A DNA stretch of 64,000 nt from Gammaproteobacteria bacterium (GTDB lineage: Bacteria; Pseudomonadota; Gammaproteobacteria; Pseudomonadales; Azotimanducaceae), in NCBI GenBank assembly GCA_021773565.1, contig JAJFJZ010000010.1:62001-126000 (forward strand). Direction: 5' to 3'. Position numbers and translations under genes: made by a program. The notes beneath the pieces are model-generated. The model searched no databases and was not told where the DNA came from. It worked only from the letters and a program-made list of their open reading frames with translations. Positions 18,986 to 30,998 of the stretch are shown here, piece by piece; within the stretch, counting starts at the first letter, position 1, and each line of letters starts with the position of its first letter.

Positions 18986-20473
18986 CTAGGCAGCAGTTCC
19001 ACCCACTACCAGTTCATCTATTTTCAGACTTGGCTGACCAACACCAACCGGAACCGATTGGCCGTTCTTTCCACACACGCCCACGCCCTGATCCAGTTTC
19101 AGGTCATCACCCACCATTGATATTCGCGTCATCACTTCTGGACCATTGCCAATCAACGTGGCCCCTTTAACCGGAGCTGTTACCTTTCCGTTTTCAATGA
19201 GGTAGGCCTCCGTTGCCGAGAATACAAACTGTCCAGAAGTAATATCAACCTGGCCTCCGCCAAAATTAACCGCATATATGCCCTTTTTAACACTGGCGAT
19301 AATTTCCTCCCGCTTGCTCTCCCCCGCCAGCATGTAGGTATTGGTCATGCGAGGCATCGGCAGATGCGCGTAGGACTCGCGCCGCCCATTTCCAGTGGGG
19401 TGCATTCCCATGAGTCGTGCGTTCAATTTGTCGAACATATACCCTTTGAGAATCCCGTTCTCAATCAGGGTAGTGCTCTGGGTAGCCTCACCTTCATCAT
19501 CGACCGTAAGCGAGCCACGACGATTCTCCATCGTGCCGTTATCTACTACAGTACACAATGAAGATGCTACCTGTTCGCCTATTCGACCTGAAAATGTGGA
19601 GCTGCCCTTTCGATTAAAATCGCCCTCAAGCCCATGACCTACAGCTTCGTGTAACAACACCCCTGGCCAGCCAGAACCGAGAACTACGGGCATTGAACCC
19701 GCGGGAGCTGCTACCGCTTCCAGATTTATCAGGGCAATTCGAACTGCTTCTCGGGCAAAATCCAGGCAGCGTTCCTGTTCCAAAAACCAGTCCAGCCCAA
19801 ATCTGCCTCCCCCACCGCAGCTACCACGTTCCTTGCGTCCCTTATCAACAACAATCACCGACACATCCATTCGCACCAGTGGGCGCACATCTCCTGCAAA
19901 GGTCCCATCAGTGGCCACTATGAGGCAGGTATCGTGTGAAGCACTCAAGCGCACAGTAACCTCTTCTACCCGGGAATCCAGGTTTCTCGCTTCCTGTTCC
20001 ACACGCTTCAGCAATTCAACTTTCTGTGTCTCATCAAGCGAACTTATAGGGTCCGCTGCGCCGTATCTGCAAACCTGGGAACCTGAGCGCAGCACACAAA
20101 CTGCATGATCCTGACCCTGGCGTGAAATACTCTTTGCGGCCTGAGTTGCCTGCGTTAGCGCGGGCAACATAAGATCATCTGCATAAGCAAAACCGGTTTT
20201 TTCCCCACAAATTGCACGCACTCCCACGCCCCGGTCACTACTAAATCCAGCATCCCTTACAATGCCATCTTCCAAAGACCAGAATTCACTGCGACTTGCC
20301 TGAAAATATAACTCACCCATATCAATACTATTTGACAGCATACCTCCCAACAATTTTTCTATGTCGCGCAGTTGCAGTTCAGCAGGAAGCCACAAATTTT
20401 CCTGTGCTATCTGAAGTAGTTCTGAACCGGTATCTTCAACACCGCTTTTACTGCCTGTATCGAATCCTGTCAC
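18986..20473 (-). CDS. tldD: Metalloprotease TldD
   Basis: Catalytic subunit of the TldD/TldE protease. The zinc-binding motif is seen as [12 protein letters not shown] (HExxxH), followed by [10 protein letters not shown] and the C-terminal [20 protein letters not shown] stretch. Length 495 aa (E. coli 481). The start is a GTG at 20471-20473 overlapping the yhdP stop (GTGA). Confidence 0.96.
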   Translation of the reverse strand: MTGFDTGSKSGVEDTGSELLQIAQENLWLPAELQLRDIEKLLGGMLSNSIDMGELYFQASRSEFWSLEDGIVRDAGFSSDRGVGVRAICGEKTGFAYADDLMLPALTQATQAAKSISRQGQDHAVCVLRSGSQVCRYGAADPISSLDETQKVELLKRVEQEARNLDSRVEEVTVRLSASHDTCLIVATDGTFAGDVRPLVRMDVSVIVVDKGRKERGSCGGGGRFGLDWFLEQERCLDFAREAVRIALINLEAVAAPAGSMPVVLGSGWPGVLLHEAVGHGLEGDFNRKGSSTFSGRIGEQVASSLCTVVDNGTMENRRGSLTVDDEGEATQSTTLIENGILKGYMFDKLNARLMGMHPTGNGRRESYAHLPMPRMTNTYMLAGESKREEIIASVKKGIYAVNFGGGQVDITSGQFVFSATEAYLIENGKVTAPVKGATLIGNGPEVMTRISMVGDDLKLDQGVGVCGKNGQSVPVGVGQPSLKIDELVVGGTAA

Positions 20474-23400
20474 TTAAGCTCCTGGACAATCAAAGCGCTT
20501 TCATCAGATTCGTCCAGATTAGCGCTCTCCTGTTGCAACATTTCTTCTCTTACTATTTCTGTTTCCAACTCTGCGTCAGAATCTGTTTGTGATTTTGTAC
20601 CTGGCAAGGGCTCACCTTCCGCCTTCGTTTCTAACACGCGAACGCGTGTCCCTTGCATATTTTTGGTGAACATTCCGTCAAAAACCACTTTGGGATCATC
20701 AATGGTGCCACTAATCTGGTAGCGCGCACTACTGAAGGCTTCTAACGGGCCTTCAATAATCTTGCTGCCCACCAGTATTCCCAGGCCAACCACCGGATTA
20801 GCGACCGCAGCCCACGCCGCATACCATGGAAGTGCCTTGGTTACCGGTAAGGTTACAATCATGGTGTTGTCAAGGGTTTGCAGATTCAAATCCACCGTGC
20901 CTTCTATATCAAAGCTACCACTACTTCCATCAACCTTGAATGCATCAACAAAGGTAATAAGACCCGAATCAAAATTCACGGTTGCATCTACCGAATCAAA
21001 TTCAATGCCCTTGCCAAATACATCTGAAAAGTCACCGCTAAACCGCTTTGCAACAGCGCTGAAATTCAACAGCGTAAATATTCGCAGTGGTCCCGTTGCT
21101 CCTTCAATATCGAGAAACTCACCATTGGCTATATTAAAACTACCGATACCGTTCAATCCTTCCAGAGTGAAATTAAGCGGAGATCCTATCCAGCTTACGT
21201 CCGCATTCGCTTGAATACTTTCACTGCGGATGCTGGGCGCATACTCCCACTGGGGTAAAATATCGGCCATATCCCGGCCACCGACCGACCCATTAAAAAA
21301 GGTACGGTTATGCAGTGGCTGCCATAATACGCCTGCTTCCGAAAGAATATTCAGGCCCTTAATCCTTGCATCTACATTTAGCAATTTTATATCTTCACCA
21401 GACCTGCGCAAATTAAAGGACCAGGAACCGTAATTCTCCTCCCCGACAAATACGCGATCCAGTACAAGGTCCATATCCATCAGCAAATCGCTGTCAAAAT
21501 TCTCAAGTGGGTCAGGCAACACCGGTAGGCCGGTTTCTGCTTGACCTGGAATAGCACCAGAGGCTGTATCCGGTTCTGTATCCGGTAATAGCAGGGACCG
21601 GATGTGTACCTTTGGAGGTGAACTGCCATCCTTTCGATAACTCGCGTTCATATCCAGTGACACCACCGAAAACTCGGTGTACTCACTTCTACCCCGTCCC
21701 TGCAATACCAGGTCCGTGAATTCCAGATCATCCATTAGCACCTGGCCCACACGCAAATCCTGTAAGGCCCAGGGAAATGAAAGTGTCTCCTGTAATCCAG
21801 ACCGGGTCGATTCCTCCTCTGCATCGCTATCGGTAGAACTAAAATCCAGCGTTGAGAGACTACCCGTCACCACAAATTCATCACCAATGCTGGCGTCATC
21901 CAGAGGTGTAATTCCAACACCCAAAGATCCTTTGGAAAGTTCACTGTTTTTGAACCGCCACCAGCCCGACGCTCTATTTAGTATTTCCAGGCCCAACAAT
22001 ATTTCATCGCCCGGAAATTCCGCATCAATAACTACATCCCAGCTGTCTGAGGCAGACTTATACAGCTCGGAAGGCAAACCCAATCGCAGGCCTTCGAGGT
22101 TCGTTTTTACTGATAAAGTTGAGGCTGCATCCTCACCCGGAAAAAACTTCATCTCAGCTGCGTAGGCAAATTCACCCGAAACCAAACCGCCGTGTTGTAT
22201 ATCCAACCATTCACTCACCACATCTGCTTCTGCAGTACCTGCGCTGTTTAAATGAATTACTTCATTTCTGGTGGAAAACAGGAAAGTTGCAGGACGACCA
22301 AACAGCTTTCCTTGAACCAATTTACTATTAACCTCACGCGGGTAAATGTATTCAGCGCTACCTTTCAAATTACTTGCCAATAAACCATAGTCCGGCATAT
22401 CCAGTTGCGCATCATCCAACTCAACAACGAGCTCGGCCTTCACTTCCCTGCCTTTGTCGGTAACCGGAATATTCGCTACAAGGTTTAGCTTTAGATTTCC
22501 ATCGGCCGTCCAACTCTCGTCCACGAATGTAAGAGATTCCGTGAGCGGACTATGGCGTATAAAATCCAGTGCAGATGTGAAATTACCCCCACCCTGCATG
22601 GAAACATCAACGTAAGCGGCATCCCGTGGCATAGAAAGCTCCAGGTTGCCGAAGTTCAGCCCCCGGGACTCAGCAGTGGAGAACGATGCCTCGACTGTTT
22701 TTGAGGTGAGATACACATCACCTGCCAGTTTCTGTACGAGGGGCCAGCTTGGTTCATACTGGACAACGAGATTGGAAACATCGAAATGCATGACAATCTC
22801 CTTGGAGGGTGGGCCGGCATGTCGCTTGAGGTCACCATGGTAGGCAATTTCTGCTGATAAAATTTCACCCGCCTTAATTGATTCGCCAAGCCAGACCCGT
22901 AGATTGGGTTCCATTGTCACAGGCAACAATTGCTTGGCCTGGTTTGCATGCATATTTCCAACATCCACCACTATAAGCAATTTTTGATCCAGCACGTCCA
23001 AAGGTCGAGTCAGCCCGAAACCCCCTTTAAGCCATGCGTCACCCATCTGCAATCTCAGGTTCTCGCCGATTAAGCCCAGGTAATCTCCTGAAAAATGGAT
23101 GAGCAGGCTGCCATCAACGCGATCCATTTCGACGGGTTGTGCAAACAGTTTTTTAAAGCCCAGTTGCATATCCCTGGCTGCAAGTTGTAATTCAATCGCG
23201 TCGCGTGTAGCAACAACTCCGGCTGCAACATTGCGCATGAACGGAATTCCCCGGTACTCATCCGCGTTCACATTCCGAATTTCTCCAATTCCGGAATACT
23301 CCCCACTCTGCAAATCATATTTCAAGGCAATCTTGCTTAACTGGCCACTTGCTTTTAAGCCATCTATCCACAAAGACAGGGCCTCATGCTTGCTGAGCAA

Positions 23401-24450
23401 GGTTCCAGCCAATTCGCTTGCTACACCCAGATCCAGATCGGGCACCTCAATGGATACATGCTCACCGGGAACGAGCGTAATCAATAAATTTTCCTCTATG
23501 AGCTCCCCTATCCTGTTAATTCTTACGCCATAGCGATCTCGTTTGGATCCAACCATGAACTCCGCTTCAGCATCCAGCCCGTCAACCCGCCCGCTGGGAA
23601 AATCAAACTCTCCCAAATCAACGATCAGGTAACCTCCTCCGCCGGTAGCACTTATGCCTATCCGACCTTCTATTGCTTCGATCATGCCGGATACGTCCCA
23701 TAGCGCACCCAATGATTTGCTGATGTTCAAGCCCTTGATTGACACGGACGCTTCCCCGGCTATGCCCTCTCCAGGCTCTTCGGGGTCCAGTGGGCCCGGG
23801 ATTACTGCATATTGCACATTCACTTCGCAACCGGGGCATGCAGTACCAACACGCATACTGGGATGGGCGCCAATACCCAAAGTGCTATCACCCACAGAAA
23901 GATACACCTGCCCGCGATGTAAATCGGAGTTTTGCAGTAGTGCTGTGAGCGTCAGGTAATCAGATTCCATGGCGACAGATTCTTCAACAGCCCATTCCAC
24001 AGGATGTACACGAACCTCGCCCAGAAATATTTCCCCGGAATACCTTAGAAAACTTTCCACATCAAAAGCTTCTTCCGGTATCTCTTGCCCCAGAATTGTA
24101 ATTCTGCCTTTACTGTCCCGGGTTATGGCAATACTGCTATCCTGCACTCGCAATCGAGATGCAACAACCCGGTTACGAAACAGGCTTTCAAAAACACCCA
24201 GCTCCAGATGTACGTCTGACGCAATACCACCGTGAAATCGAACCACTTCAACTTCAACTATCGGATTAAATCCCCGCCAGGAACCGGAAAGCCCCTCAAA
24301 AATCGTGCCTGAATCCTGCAAAGCCAGGTTTATTCTGGGTTCCAGATCGGCCAAAAAAAGCATCCCCACGCGCCCCAGCCCCTGCAACATAGCAACAAGC
24401 AGGGTGATTGCCACCACAGTGCGGATGAAAATGCGCAAAAAAGACGACAA
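20470..24450 (-). CDS. yhdP: YhdP, AsmA-like inter-membrane lipid transport protein
   Basis: Large AsmA-like protein (1326 aa) anchored by one N-terminal inner-membrane helix (about residues 7-29) and predicted to span the periplasm as a long beta-groove; in E. coli YhdP, TamB and YdbH carry phospholipid to the outer membrane. The C-terminal AsmA_2 part is seen in [20 protein letters not shown] and the following [21 protein letters not shown]. The tail after about residue 1275 is acidic and probably disordered. The start is a TTG at 24448-24450; no ATG or GTG lies between it and the upstream in-frame stop. It is followed directly by tldD. Confidence 0.93.
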   Translation of the reverse strand: MSSFLRIFIRTVVAITLLVAMLQGLGRVGMLFLADLEPRINLALQDSGTIFEGLSGSWRGFNPIVEVEVVRFHGGIASDVHLELGVFESLFRNRVVASRLRVQDSSIAITRDSKGRITILGQEIPEEAFDVESFLRYSGEIFLGEVRVHPVEWAVEESVAMESDYLTLTALLQNSDLHRGQVYLSVGDSTLGIGAHPSMRVGTACPGCEVNVQYAVIPGPLDPEEPGEGIAGEASVSIKGLNISKSLGALWDVSGMIEAIEGRIGISATGGGGYLIVDLGEFDFPSGRVDGLDAEAEFMVGSKRDRYGVRINRIGELIEENLLITLVPGEHVSIEVPDLDLGVASELAGTLLSKHEALSLWIDGLKASGQLSKIALKYDLQSGEYSGIGEIRNVNADEYRGIPFMRNVAAGVVATRDAIELQLAARDMQLGFKKLFAQPVEMDRVDGSLLIHFSGDYLGLIGENLRLQMGDAWLKGGFGLTRPLDVLDQKLLIVVDVGNMHANQAKQLLPVTMEPNLRVWLGESIKAGEILSAEIAYHGDLKRHAGPPSKEIVMHFDVSNLVVQYEPSWPLVQKLAGDVYLTSKTVEASFSTAESRGLNFGNLELSMPRDAAYVDVSMQGGGNFTSALDFIRHSPLTESLTFVDESWTADGNLKLNLVANIPVTDKGREVKAELVVELDDAQLDMPDYGLLASNLKGSAEYIYPREVNSKLVQGKLFGRPATFLFSTRNEVIHLNSAGTAEADVVSEWLDIQHGGLVSGEFAYAAEMKFFPGEDAASTLSVKTNLEGLRLGLPSELYKSASDSWDVVIDAEFPGDEILLGLEILNRASGWWRFKNSELSKGSLGVGITPLDDASIGDEFVVTGSLSTLDFSSTDSDAEEESTRSGLQETLSFPWALQDLRVGQVLMDDLEFTDLVLQGRGRSEYTEFSVVSLDMNASYRKDGSSPPKVHIRSLLLPDTEPDTASGAIPGQAETGLPVLPDPLENFDSDLLMDMDLVLDRVFVGEENYGSWSFNLRRSGEDIKLLNVDARIKGLNILSEAGVLWQPLHNRTFFNGSVGGRDMADILPQWEYAPSIRSESIQANADVSWIGSPLNFTLEGLNGIGSFNIANGEFLDIEGATGPLRIFTLLNFSAVAKRFSGDFSDVFGKGIEFDSVDATVNFDSGLITFVDAFKVDGSSGSFDIEGTVDLNLQTLDNTMIVTLPVTKALPWYAAWAAVANPVVGLGILVGSKIIEGPLEAFSSARYQISGTIDDPKVVFDGMFTKNMQGTRVRVLETKAEGEPLPGTKSQTDSDAELETEIVREEMLQQESANLDESDESALIVQELK

Positions 24451-24550
24451 TTGTTGTTTACCGGGCCATTTGATAGGGTTTAGACACGCTTCACAGACCT
24501 AAATTCAGGACAGGTACACATTATCCTGCTTATGCGCAGTTTAATAAACT

Positions 24551-26029
24551 TCACACCCTTATGAGTTCAAAGTACAAACCATCAAATTCAGGTTCTACTT
24601 TACATTCCACCTGAACACCCAGACTGGAAAGCAAGTTGGAAAAATATTTCGATTCGTAGCCATTCAGCCTGTCCGCGAGTTCCGGGTGTAAGCGTAACTC
24701 ATATTTTTGACGTAATCTCGACATCTCTCCTGCCGAAGCAATGCCGCTTCTTTCGGTATACGCTCGATTTTTAAGTTCGCGGAATATCTCATAGCAGACG
24801 GTCTGTGTTGATTTTAAAACCGCCATACCATCACAAGCCCGACAATCTTCACCCAACTGCCTGGCTAAACTTTCACGGTCTCGTTTGCGTGTCATTTCGA
24901 CCAGCCCAAATTCCGAAAATCCGGAGATACGGGTTCGCTGCGGATCTTTTTCTGTGGCCTTTTGCAATTCTCCAAGAACATGCAACCGGTGTTCTGATTG
25001 ATCCATATCAATAAAATCTATCACGATGATGCCGCCCAGGTTACGCAATCGCAATTGCCTGGGTATTTCATGCGCTGCTTCGATATTGGTCCGATAAACC
25101 GTTTGCTCCAGGTTGCGATTACCAACAAATACACCTGTATTAACATCAATGGTAACCATAGCCTCGGTCTGCTCAATGACAATACTGCCTCCGGATTTGA
25201 GTTTTACATTGGGAACCATGACGGCGGATATTTCTTTCTCTATTTCATACGTGTCAAACGCGGCTTTGGACGGATCTTCCAATACTAGTTTGCTTGCATA
25301 CTCCGGAAGCTGAAACTTCAGGTAGTTAAGCAACAAGTCATGGGCCATAACATCATCTATGTTGATTGACTGCGTTTCAGCTCGTGCCAGATCCCTGACA
25401 ATTTTTATAAACAAGGCTTGCTCCTTATAGAACAATCCTGGAGGCCGGGATGCCAGAACATCAGTGTTCAAAGACAGCCAAAGCTGGCCCAAATAATTCA
25501 CATCCTGTTCAATATCTGTTTCATCAACAGCCATTGCATTGGTTCTGGCAATAAAGCCAACAGAATTCGTCAGTCCGACATTTTCCCGAAATTTGCATAT
25601 CATGTTGGTCAAGCGGTCCCGTTCCGCAAGCTCCGATATTTTCTGGGAGACCCTAATGTGCGTACTGGCAAATAGCAGTACCAGATATCTGGACGCTATG
25701 GAAAGATGCATTGTCAATCGCGCGCCCTTATCACTAATTTGATCTTTTGTGACCTGCACGAGAAGCAATTGACCCTCGCGCAAAATATTTTGAATCTCTC
25801 CCGCTCCCTTCACTTCATTTACATGTAAAAATCCATGACGCTCCTTGCCGTAATCCACAAATGCAGCCTGTATACCAGGCAGTATCCGAACCACGCGGCC
25901 GACATAAATATTTCCCGTGATGTTCTTGCTGGCCTCGCGTTCCAGATACAAAGCCTGAAGCTGCCCGTCCGCCATAACTGCCACACGTGTTTCATACTGC
26001 TCAACATTTATCAGCAGGGATTCAGACAC
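24551..26029 (-). CDS. rng: Ribonuclease G
   Basis: Endoribonuclease of the RNase E/G family, needed for 16S rRNA 5' end maturation and mRNA decay. It carries an S1 domain (GNIYVGRVVRILPGIQAAFV), the DNase I-like catalytic part with VTIDVNTGVF and DFIDMD metal-binding aspartates, and the zinc-link cysteines in CRACDG. I chose the GTG at 26027-26029, which overlaps the end of maf by 8 bases and gives 492 aa (E. coli 489) starting SESLLINV; a longer ATG reading from 26080 adds residues encoded inside maf. Confidence 0.95.
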   Translation of the reverse strand: MSESLLINVEQYETRVAVMADGQLQALYLEREASKNITGNIYVGRVVRILPGIQAAFVDYGKERHGFLHVNEVKGAGEIQNILREGQLLLVQVTKDQISDKGARLTMHLSIASRYLVLLFASTHIRVSQKISELAERDRLTNMICKFRENVGLTNSVGFIARTNAMAVDETDIEQDVNYLGQLWLSLNTDVLASRPPGLFYKEQALFIKIVRDLARAETQSINIDDVMAHDLLLNYLKFQLPEYASKLVLEDPSKAAFDTYEIEKEISAVMVPNVKLKSGGSIVIEQTEAMVTIDVNTGVFVGNRNLEQTVYRTNIEAAHEIPRQLRLRNLGGIIVIDFIDMDQSEHRLHVLGELQKATEKDPQRTRISGFSEFGLVEMTRKRDRESLARQLGEDCRACDGMAVLKSTQTVCYEIFRELKNRAYTERSGIASAGEMSRLRQKYELRLHPELADRLNGYESKYFSNLLSSLGVQVECKVEPEFDGLYFELIRV

Positions 26030-26600
26030 GATACAGCCAGGTATCAATACCGGCCCGCTTGAGAAGTTGTTCGGTTGCACACAGGGGAAGTCCCATTATT
26101 CCACTGTGACTCCCCTGAATGTTCTCTACAAAGGTTCCACCAACACCTTGAATGCCATAGGCACCGGCCTTGTCACAGGGCTCACCCGTTTGCCAATAAC
26201 GAGCTATTTCCTCCCGCCCAAGTTTCCGGAAATTTACCCTGGAAACAGACAAATGGGCAGATACACTGGTACCGTGTCGCAAATTCAACGCGGTATACAC
26301 AAGGTGCTGGTTACCTGATAACTGTGACAACATATCGCAGGCCTGGGCACAGTTTTCGGGTTTTCCGAATATTGTGTTTTCGAATACCACGATGGTATCC
26401 GCTGCAAGTATAGGAAGCTTTTGAAGTTGTATGTACTCCGCTTTTTCCCGCGCCATCCGCTGTACATAACATTCAGCGGATTCCGCCTGATAAACAGACT
26501 CATCAATATTTGCCGGTTCGATTCTGAAGCGTAATCCCAGGGTCTGTAGCAAGTGCGCCCTTCGCGGACTTTGAGAGGCAAGAATAAATTGTTCGGCCAT
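26022..26600 (-). CDS. maf: Maf-family nucleoside triphosphate pyrophosphatase (YhdE-type)
   Basis: Maf-like house-cleaning pyrophosphatase that hydrolyses dTTP, UTP and related nucleotides. The family N terminus ILASQSPRRAHLLQTLG, the AADTIVVFENTIFGKP segment and the GAYGIQGVGGTFVENIQGS segment are all present in 192 aa. The gene lies between mreD and rng, its standard position in gammaproteobacteria. Confidence 0.94.
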   Translation of the reverse strand: MAEQFILASQSPRRAHLLQTLGLRFRIEPANIDESVYQAESAECYVQRMAREKAEYIQLQKLPILAADTIVVFENTIFGKPENCAQACDMLSQLSGNQHLVYTALNLRHGTSVSAHLSVSRVNFRKLGREEIARYWQTGEPCDKAGAYGIQGVGGTFVENIQGSHSGIMGLPLCATEQLLKRAGIDTWLYRV

Positions 26601-26609
26601 GAAAACCTT

Positions 26610-27098
26610 CTAAAAGCGGGAAGACCTGCTTCTACTGAGTAAAATGTAAACCAAAGGCCATGCCAATGCGCTGGCCGATGCCACCCAGAGAAATGTCAGG
26701 TGAAATTTCGCATCCAGAAATTGAACCCAAATCAGGTTCTTAAATAACTCGATGCACATTACCATCGCAAAAATAACTACCGCCTGCTGCAGAACGGTGT
26801 ACATTCGCAAACGTTCATAATTTGACCAGGTCACGTAAGTTAAGGCGGCAAGACAAAAGGCATTTACGCCAAGTGGTTCCCCTAACAGGACATCGAGGAC
26901 GAGCCCCAATATCCACGCCCGCACCATTCCAAAATGTTGCGGCAGCTCCATAACTAAAAAAAACAAAACCAGCACCAACCACGATGGGCGCAACCAGGAA
27001 AGCCACGGAGGTGCCCAATCCGGCAAGTGGAATACAGACAGCACCAACGCGCAGATCAGGCTCAGAATAATGGTTACAATACCCGCTCCAAAATTCAC
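26610..27098 (-). CDS. mreD: Rod shape-determining protein MreD
   Basis: Small polytopic inner-membrane protein (162 aa, about five helices) of the elongasome, working with MreC, RodA and PBP2. The MreD pattern includes PSWLVLVLFFLVMELPQHFG and LGLVLDVLLGEPLGVNAF. The start is a GTG overlapping the mreC stop (GTGA). Confidence 0.94.
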   Translation of the reverse strand: MNFGAGIVTIILSLICALVLSVFHLPDWAPPWLSWLRPSWLVLVLFFLVMELPQHFGMVRAWILGLVLDVLLGEPLGVNAFCLAALTYVTWSNYERLRMYTVLQQAVVIFAMVMCIELFKNLIWVQFLDAKFHLTFLWVASASALAWPLVYILLSRSRSSRF

Positions 27099-27931
27099 CG
27101 GTCTGCCTCTGGTCGATCCGAAAATACCAACAATACATGCCGGCTGCGATCAAGTGCTGCAGAAGGTAAAGCCTGCACACGCGCAAAACTCTGCGTCTCC
27201 TCGACTACCACAGACGTTACCACACCAACCGGATAACCCCTGGGAAACTTACCTCCCAATCCCGAGCTTACCAACAAATCACCCTCTACAATGTCAGCAG
27301 TAACCGGTACATATTCCAGCTCAAGCACATCCAGTCGACCCGTACCTGCTGCAACTACTCGTAAATCGTTTCGGTTTACCTGAACCGGTACGGCATGGGT
27401 ACTATCCGTTATCTGCAGAACCCTGCTGCTGGATTCAGCGACTTCCACTACCTGGCCAAATAATCCCTGCGCATCCACTACGGCCTGCCCCACATAGATG
27501 CCCTGTTTAGCCCCTTTATCGACAATTACTTCATGCCGAAGGGGCGATGGTAATACCCCGGTTATCTCGGCTATCAGAACTTCCCTGTTTACCTGCTCCT
27601 GACTACCAAGCAAACTTCTCAGTCTGGCATTTTCTTCCCGTAAACTTATAAATCTTTGCGTTACTTGTGATAACTCAAGTAAACGCTGCTTCATTTCGGC
27701 ATTCTCAGCGCTAAGCGTTTCACGCGAAGCAAGTGTTTCGGAGGCTACATCAGAAAAGTAGTATGGTAATTCAGCGATGCTGTAAACAGGTGCAACCACA
27801 CTGGCAAGGAAATTCCGCAAGGGATCAAGAATGCTGGTATTACGCTCCACTGTGAACAACAAGGTGGAAACTATGAACAAAGCGCCGAGAAAATAACCGG
27901 CTCCCGATTCCCTGACAAAAAGCGTTTTGAT
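27095..27931 (-). CDS. mreC: Rod shape-determining protein MreC, unusual start codon
   Basis: Bitopic periplasmic scaffold of the elongasome with an N-terminal membrane helix, a coiled coil (about residues 75-110) and the beta-barrel domain with GQAVVDAQGLFGQVVEV and STHAVPVQVNR. The first canonical start in frame is a TTG at 27878-27880, but it would cut through the membrane helix and has no ribosome-binding site. The frame stays open for 18 more codons back to a TAG at 27935-27937, and this stretch encodes a normal MreC N terminus (KTLFVRESGAGYFLG). It begins with ATC at 27929-27931, 8 bases after a GAGGG. I therefore extend the gene to 27931 (278 aa) and flag the start as uncertain. Confidence 0.85.
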   Translation of the reverse strand: MKTLFVRESGAGYFLGALFIVSTLLFTVERNTSILDPLRNFLASVVAPVYSIAELPYYFSDVASETLASRETLSAENAEMKQRLLELSQVTQRFISLREENARLRSLLGSQEQVNREVLIAEITGVLPSPLRHEVIVDKGAKQGIYVGQAVVDAQGLFGQVVEVAESSSRVLQITDSTHAVPVQVNRNDLRVVAAGTGRLDVLELEYVPVTADIVEGDLLVSSGLGGKFPRGYPVGVVTSVVVEETQSFARVQALPSAALDRSRHVLLVFSDRPEADR

Positions 27932-28016
27932 CGTCTAGGCCCTCAGATCATCAGCAACAGGCTGAGTCTCGAATGCTCCTTCGAATTCTGCCGCAAACAG
28001 AGCGACAATGGGTGGA

Positions 28017-29063
<1,047 letters not shown>

Positions 29064-29105
29064 TCAGCCAAAGACCTATTTTAGTGAGGCAACTCCGCCG
29101 TTTAA

Positions 29106-29130
29106 GCTATTTCCACCCACTGGAAATAGC
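29106..29130 (-). other. Perfect inverted repeat in the mreB leader
   Basis: A 10-bp arm GCTATTTCCA, a 5-base loop and a perfectly complementary arm TGGAAATAGC. If transcription starts near 29141 the hairpin forms 10 to 35 nt into the mreB leader. No T-run follows it, so it is not an intrinsic terminator; it could be a mRNA-stabilising 5' hairpin, an attenuator element or an operator on the DNA. Confidence 0.6.
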
Positions 29131-29147
29131 ATGAGATATGGCGCGTA

Positions 29148-29176
29148 ACTCTAGCAACGGCAAGCATTCTGAGCAA
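29148..29176 (-). promoter_or_regulatory. Sigma-70 promoter for mreB
   Basis: On the minus strand: TTGCTC (29171-29176), a 17-bp spacer and TAGAGT (29148-29153). Start of transcription would be near 29141, giving an mreB leader of about 80 nt that includes the inverted repeat at 29106-29130. Confidence 0.55.
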
Positions 29177-29223
29177 GGTTCAATTATCATAGCAGCCTCT
29201 ATTTACGAGCCTAAGTAGCATTA

Positions 29224-29511
29224 ATGATCATTGAACTGGAAGAACTGAAGAATTTGGGTCGACTCGCGAAAATTGAGCTTGATTCCCGAGCGCAAAATCG
29301 CGCCGCGACAGACCTGAATAACATTATGCAAATGATTGCGCAAATGCAGAGTGTGGATACCTCAAATACAAATCCCATGGAAAACCCACTGGATGCTATT
29401 CAACGATTGCGTCTGGACGAGGTGAGTGAATCAGACCATAGAGACGAGTTTCAAGCATTGTCAGAACACACCCGGGACGGCCTCTACACCGTTCCGCGCG
29501 TAATAGAATAA
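29224..29511 (+). CDS. gatC: Asp-tRNA(Asn)/Glu-tRNA(Gln) amidotransferase subunit C
   Basis: Small structural subunit (95 aa) that stabilises GatA in the GatCAB complex, which amidates misacylated Glu-tRNA(Gln) and Asp-tRNA(Asn). The family pattern is visible in LEELKNLGRLAKIEL at the N terminus and DGLYTVPRVIE at the C terminus. It starts an operon with gatA 5 bp downstream. Confidence 0.96.
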   Translation: MIIELEELKNLGRLAKIELDSRAQNRAATDLNNIMQMIAQMQSVDTSNTNPMENPLDAIQRLRLDEVSESDHRDEFQALSEHTRDGLYTVPRVIE

Positions 29512-29516
29512 TTTTA

Positions 29517-30998
29517 ATGGACCCATTTTCCTCACTAGAAACCCTGCGCAGCGGTCTGGACTCCGGTGAGTTCAGCAGCGTGGAATTGGCGAAGCATTAC
29601 CTCGCGCGAATCAACAAATACAACCCACAGCTAAATTGCTTCATTACCATTCCGGAAGCGGAAGCTTTGCAGCAGGCTACAAAAGCAGATGCGCTCATCG
29701 CCAAAGGCAATTCTGGCGTTCTGTGCGGGCTGCCAATGGCGCTCAAGGACATATTTCTAACCCGCGGCATACTTACTACTTGCGGGAGTCGAATGCTCGA
29801 GAATTTCATCGCGCCCTACAACTCAACGGTAGCTGAAAAGCTGGCGGGAAGCGGAATGGTGTGTCTGGGGAAAACCAACATGGACGAATTTGCCATGGGG
29901 TCCAGCAACGAAAACAGCCACTATGGTGCGGTACGTAATCCCTGGAACACGGAATATGTACCGGGGGGTTCTTCCGGCGGGTCAGCTGCTGCTGTATCTG
30001 CCGCCCTGGTGCCAGTGGCAGCGGGTACGGACACGGGTGGATCCATTCGTCAACCTGCGGCCTTTTGTGGAATTTCCGGAATCAAGCCCACCTACGGCCG
30101 TGTGTCACGTTACGGCATGGTAGCCTTCGCATCGAGTCTGGACCAGGGCGGCGCTTTTGGCCGTTGTGTACAGGATGTGGCACTACTACTTTCCGGAATG
30201 GGCGGTCACGACCCACGGGACTCCACAAGCGCTGATCACGACATGCAGGATATACATGCACTGGCCACTGGCGATGACAAGGGTTTTACGCTGGGTAACA
30301 AAAAAATAACTATCGGCCTGCCGAAAGAATATCTGGAAAACCTGGACGGTGCCCAGTTGCAAGCTGTGTATGAAACCGCGCGCAATATTTTCGAAACTCA
30401 GGGCGTCCAGTTCAGGGAAGTTTCCTTACCCCATACTTCCGTTGCAGTGCCAACTTACTACGTAATCGCCGGGGCAGAAGCATCCACAAATTTGTCCCGT
30501 TACGATGGTGTGCGTTATGGCTATCGTTGTAAAGATCCGCAAAACCTGGAAGATCTGTATGTGCGTTCCAGGACGGAAGGATTTGGAGACGAGGTAAAAC
30601 GTAGAATTCTAACAGGTACCTATACTTTGTCTGTCGGCTATTACGATGCCTATTATGTAAAAGCACAAAAAGTCCGTCGTCTTATTGCCAATGATTTTTC
30701 CGAGGTTTTTAAGGACGTCGATCTGCTTATGACGCCTACCACACCTTCACACGCTTTCAAACTGGGGCAACTTACCAAAGACCCGGTCGAAATGTACCAA
30801 CAGGACATTTTCACAACCCCGGCAAGCCTTGCCGGACTGCCGTGCCTTTCTGTGCCCTGTGGCACCATCAACGGATTACCGCTGGGATTGCAGTTGATTG
30901 CCCCGCACTTTGAAGAAGCGCTGTTATTAAAAACAGGATACCTGTTTCAACAACACAGCGACTGGCACACACAATACCCTGAGCCGGGAGCCTTGTGA
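29517..30998 (+). CDS. gatA: Asp-tRNA(Asn)/Glu-tRNA(Gln) amidotransferase subunit A
   Basis: Amidase-signature glutaminase subunit that releases ammonia from glutamine and channels it to GatB. The Ser-cisSer-Lys triad is indicated by the lysine in PMALKDIF, the [11 protein letters not shown] signature and the cis-serine/nucleophile region [14 protein letters not shown]. Length 493 aa is typical. Its stop overlaps the gatB start (TGATG). Confidence 0.97.
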   Translation: MDPFSSLETLRSGLDSGEFSSVELAKHYLARINKYNPQLNCFITIPEAEALQQATKADALIAKGNSGVLCGLPMALKDIFLTRGILTTCGSRMLENFIAPYNSTVAEKLAGSGMVCLGKTNMDEFAMGSSNENSHYGAVRNPWNTEYVPGGSSGGSAAAVSAALVPVAAGTDTGGSIRQPAAFCGISGIKPTYGRVSRYGMVAFASSLDQGGAFGRCVQDVALLLSGMGGHDPRDSTSADHDMQDIHALATGDDKGFTLGNKKITIGLPKEYLENLDGAQLQAVYETARNIFETQGVQFREVSLPHTSVAVPTYYVIAGAEASTNLSRYDGVRYGYRCKDPQNLEDLYVRSRTEGFGDEVKRRILTGTYTLSVGYYDAYYVKAQKVRRLIANDFSEVFKDVDLLMTPTTPSHAFKLGQLTKDPVEMYQQDIFTTPASLAGLPCLSVPCGTINGLPLGLQLIAPHFEEALLLKTGYLFQQHSDWHTQYPEPGAL

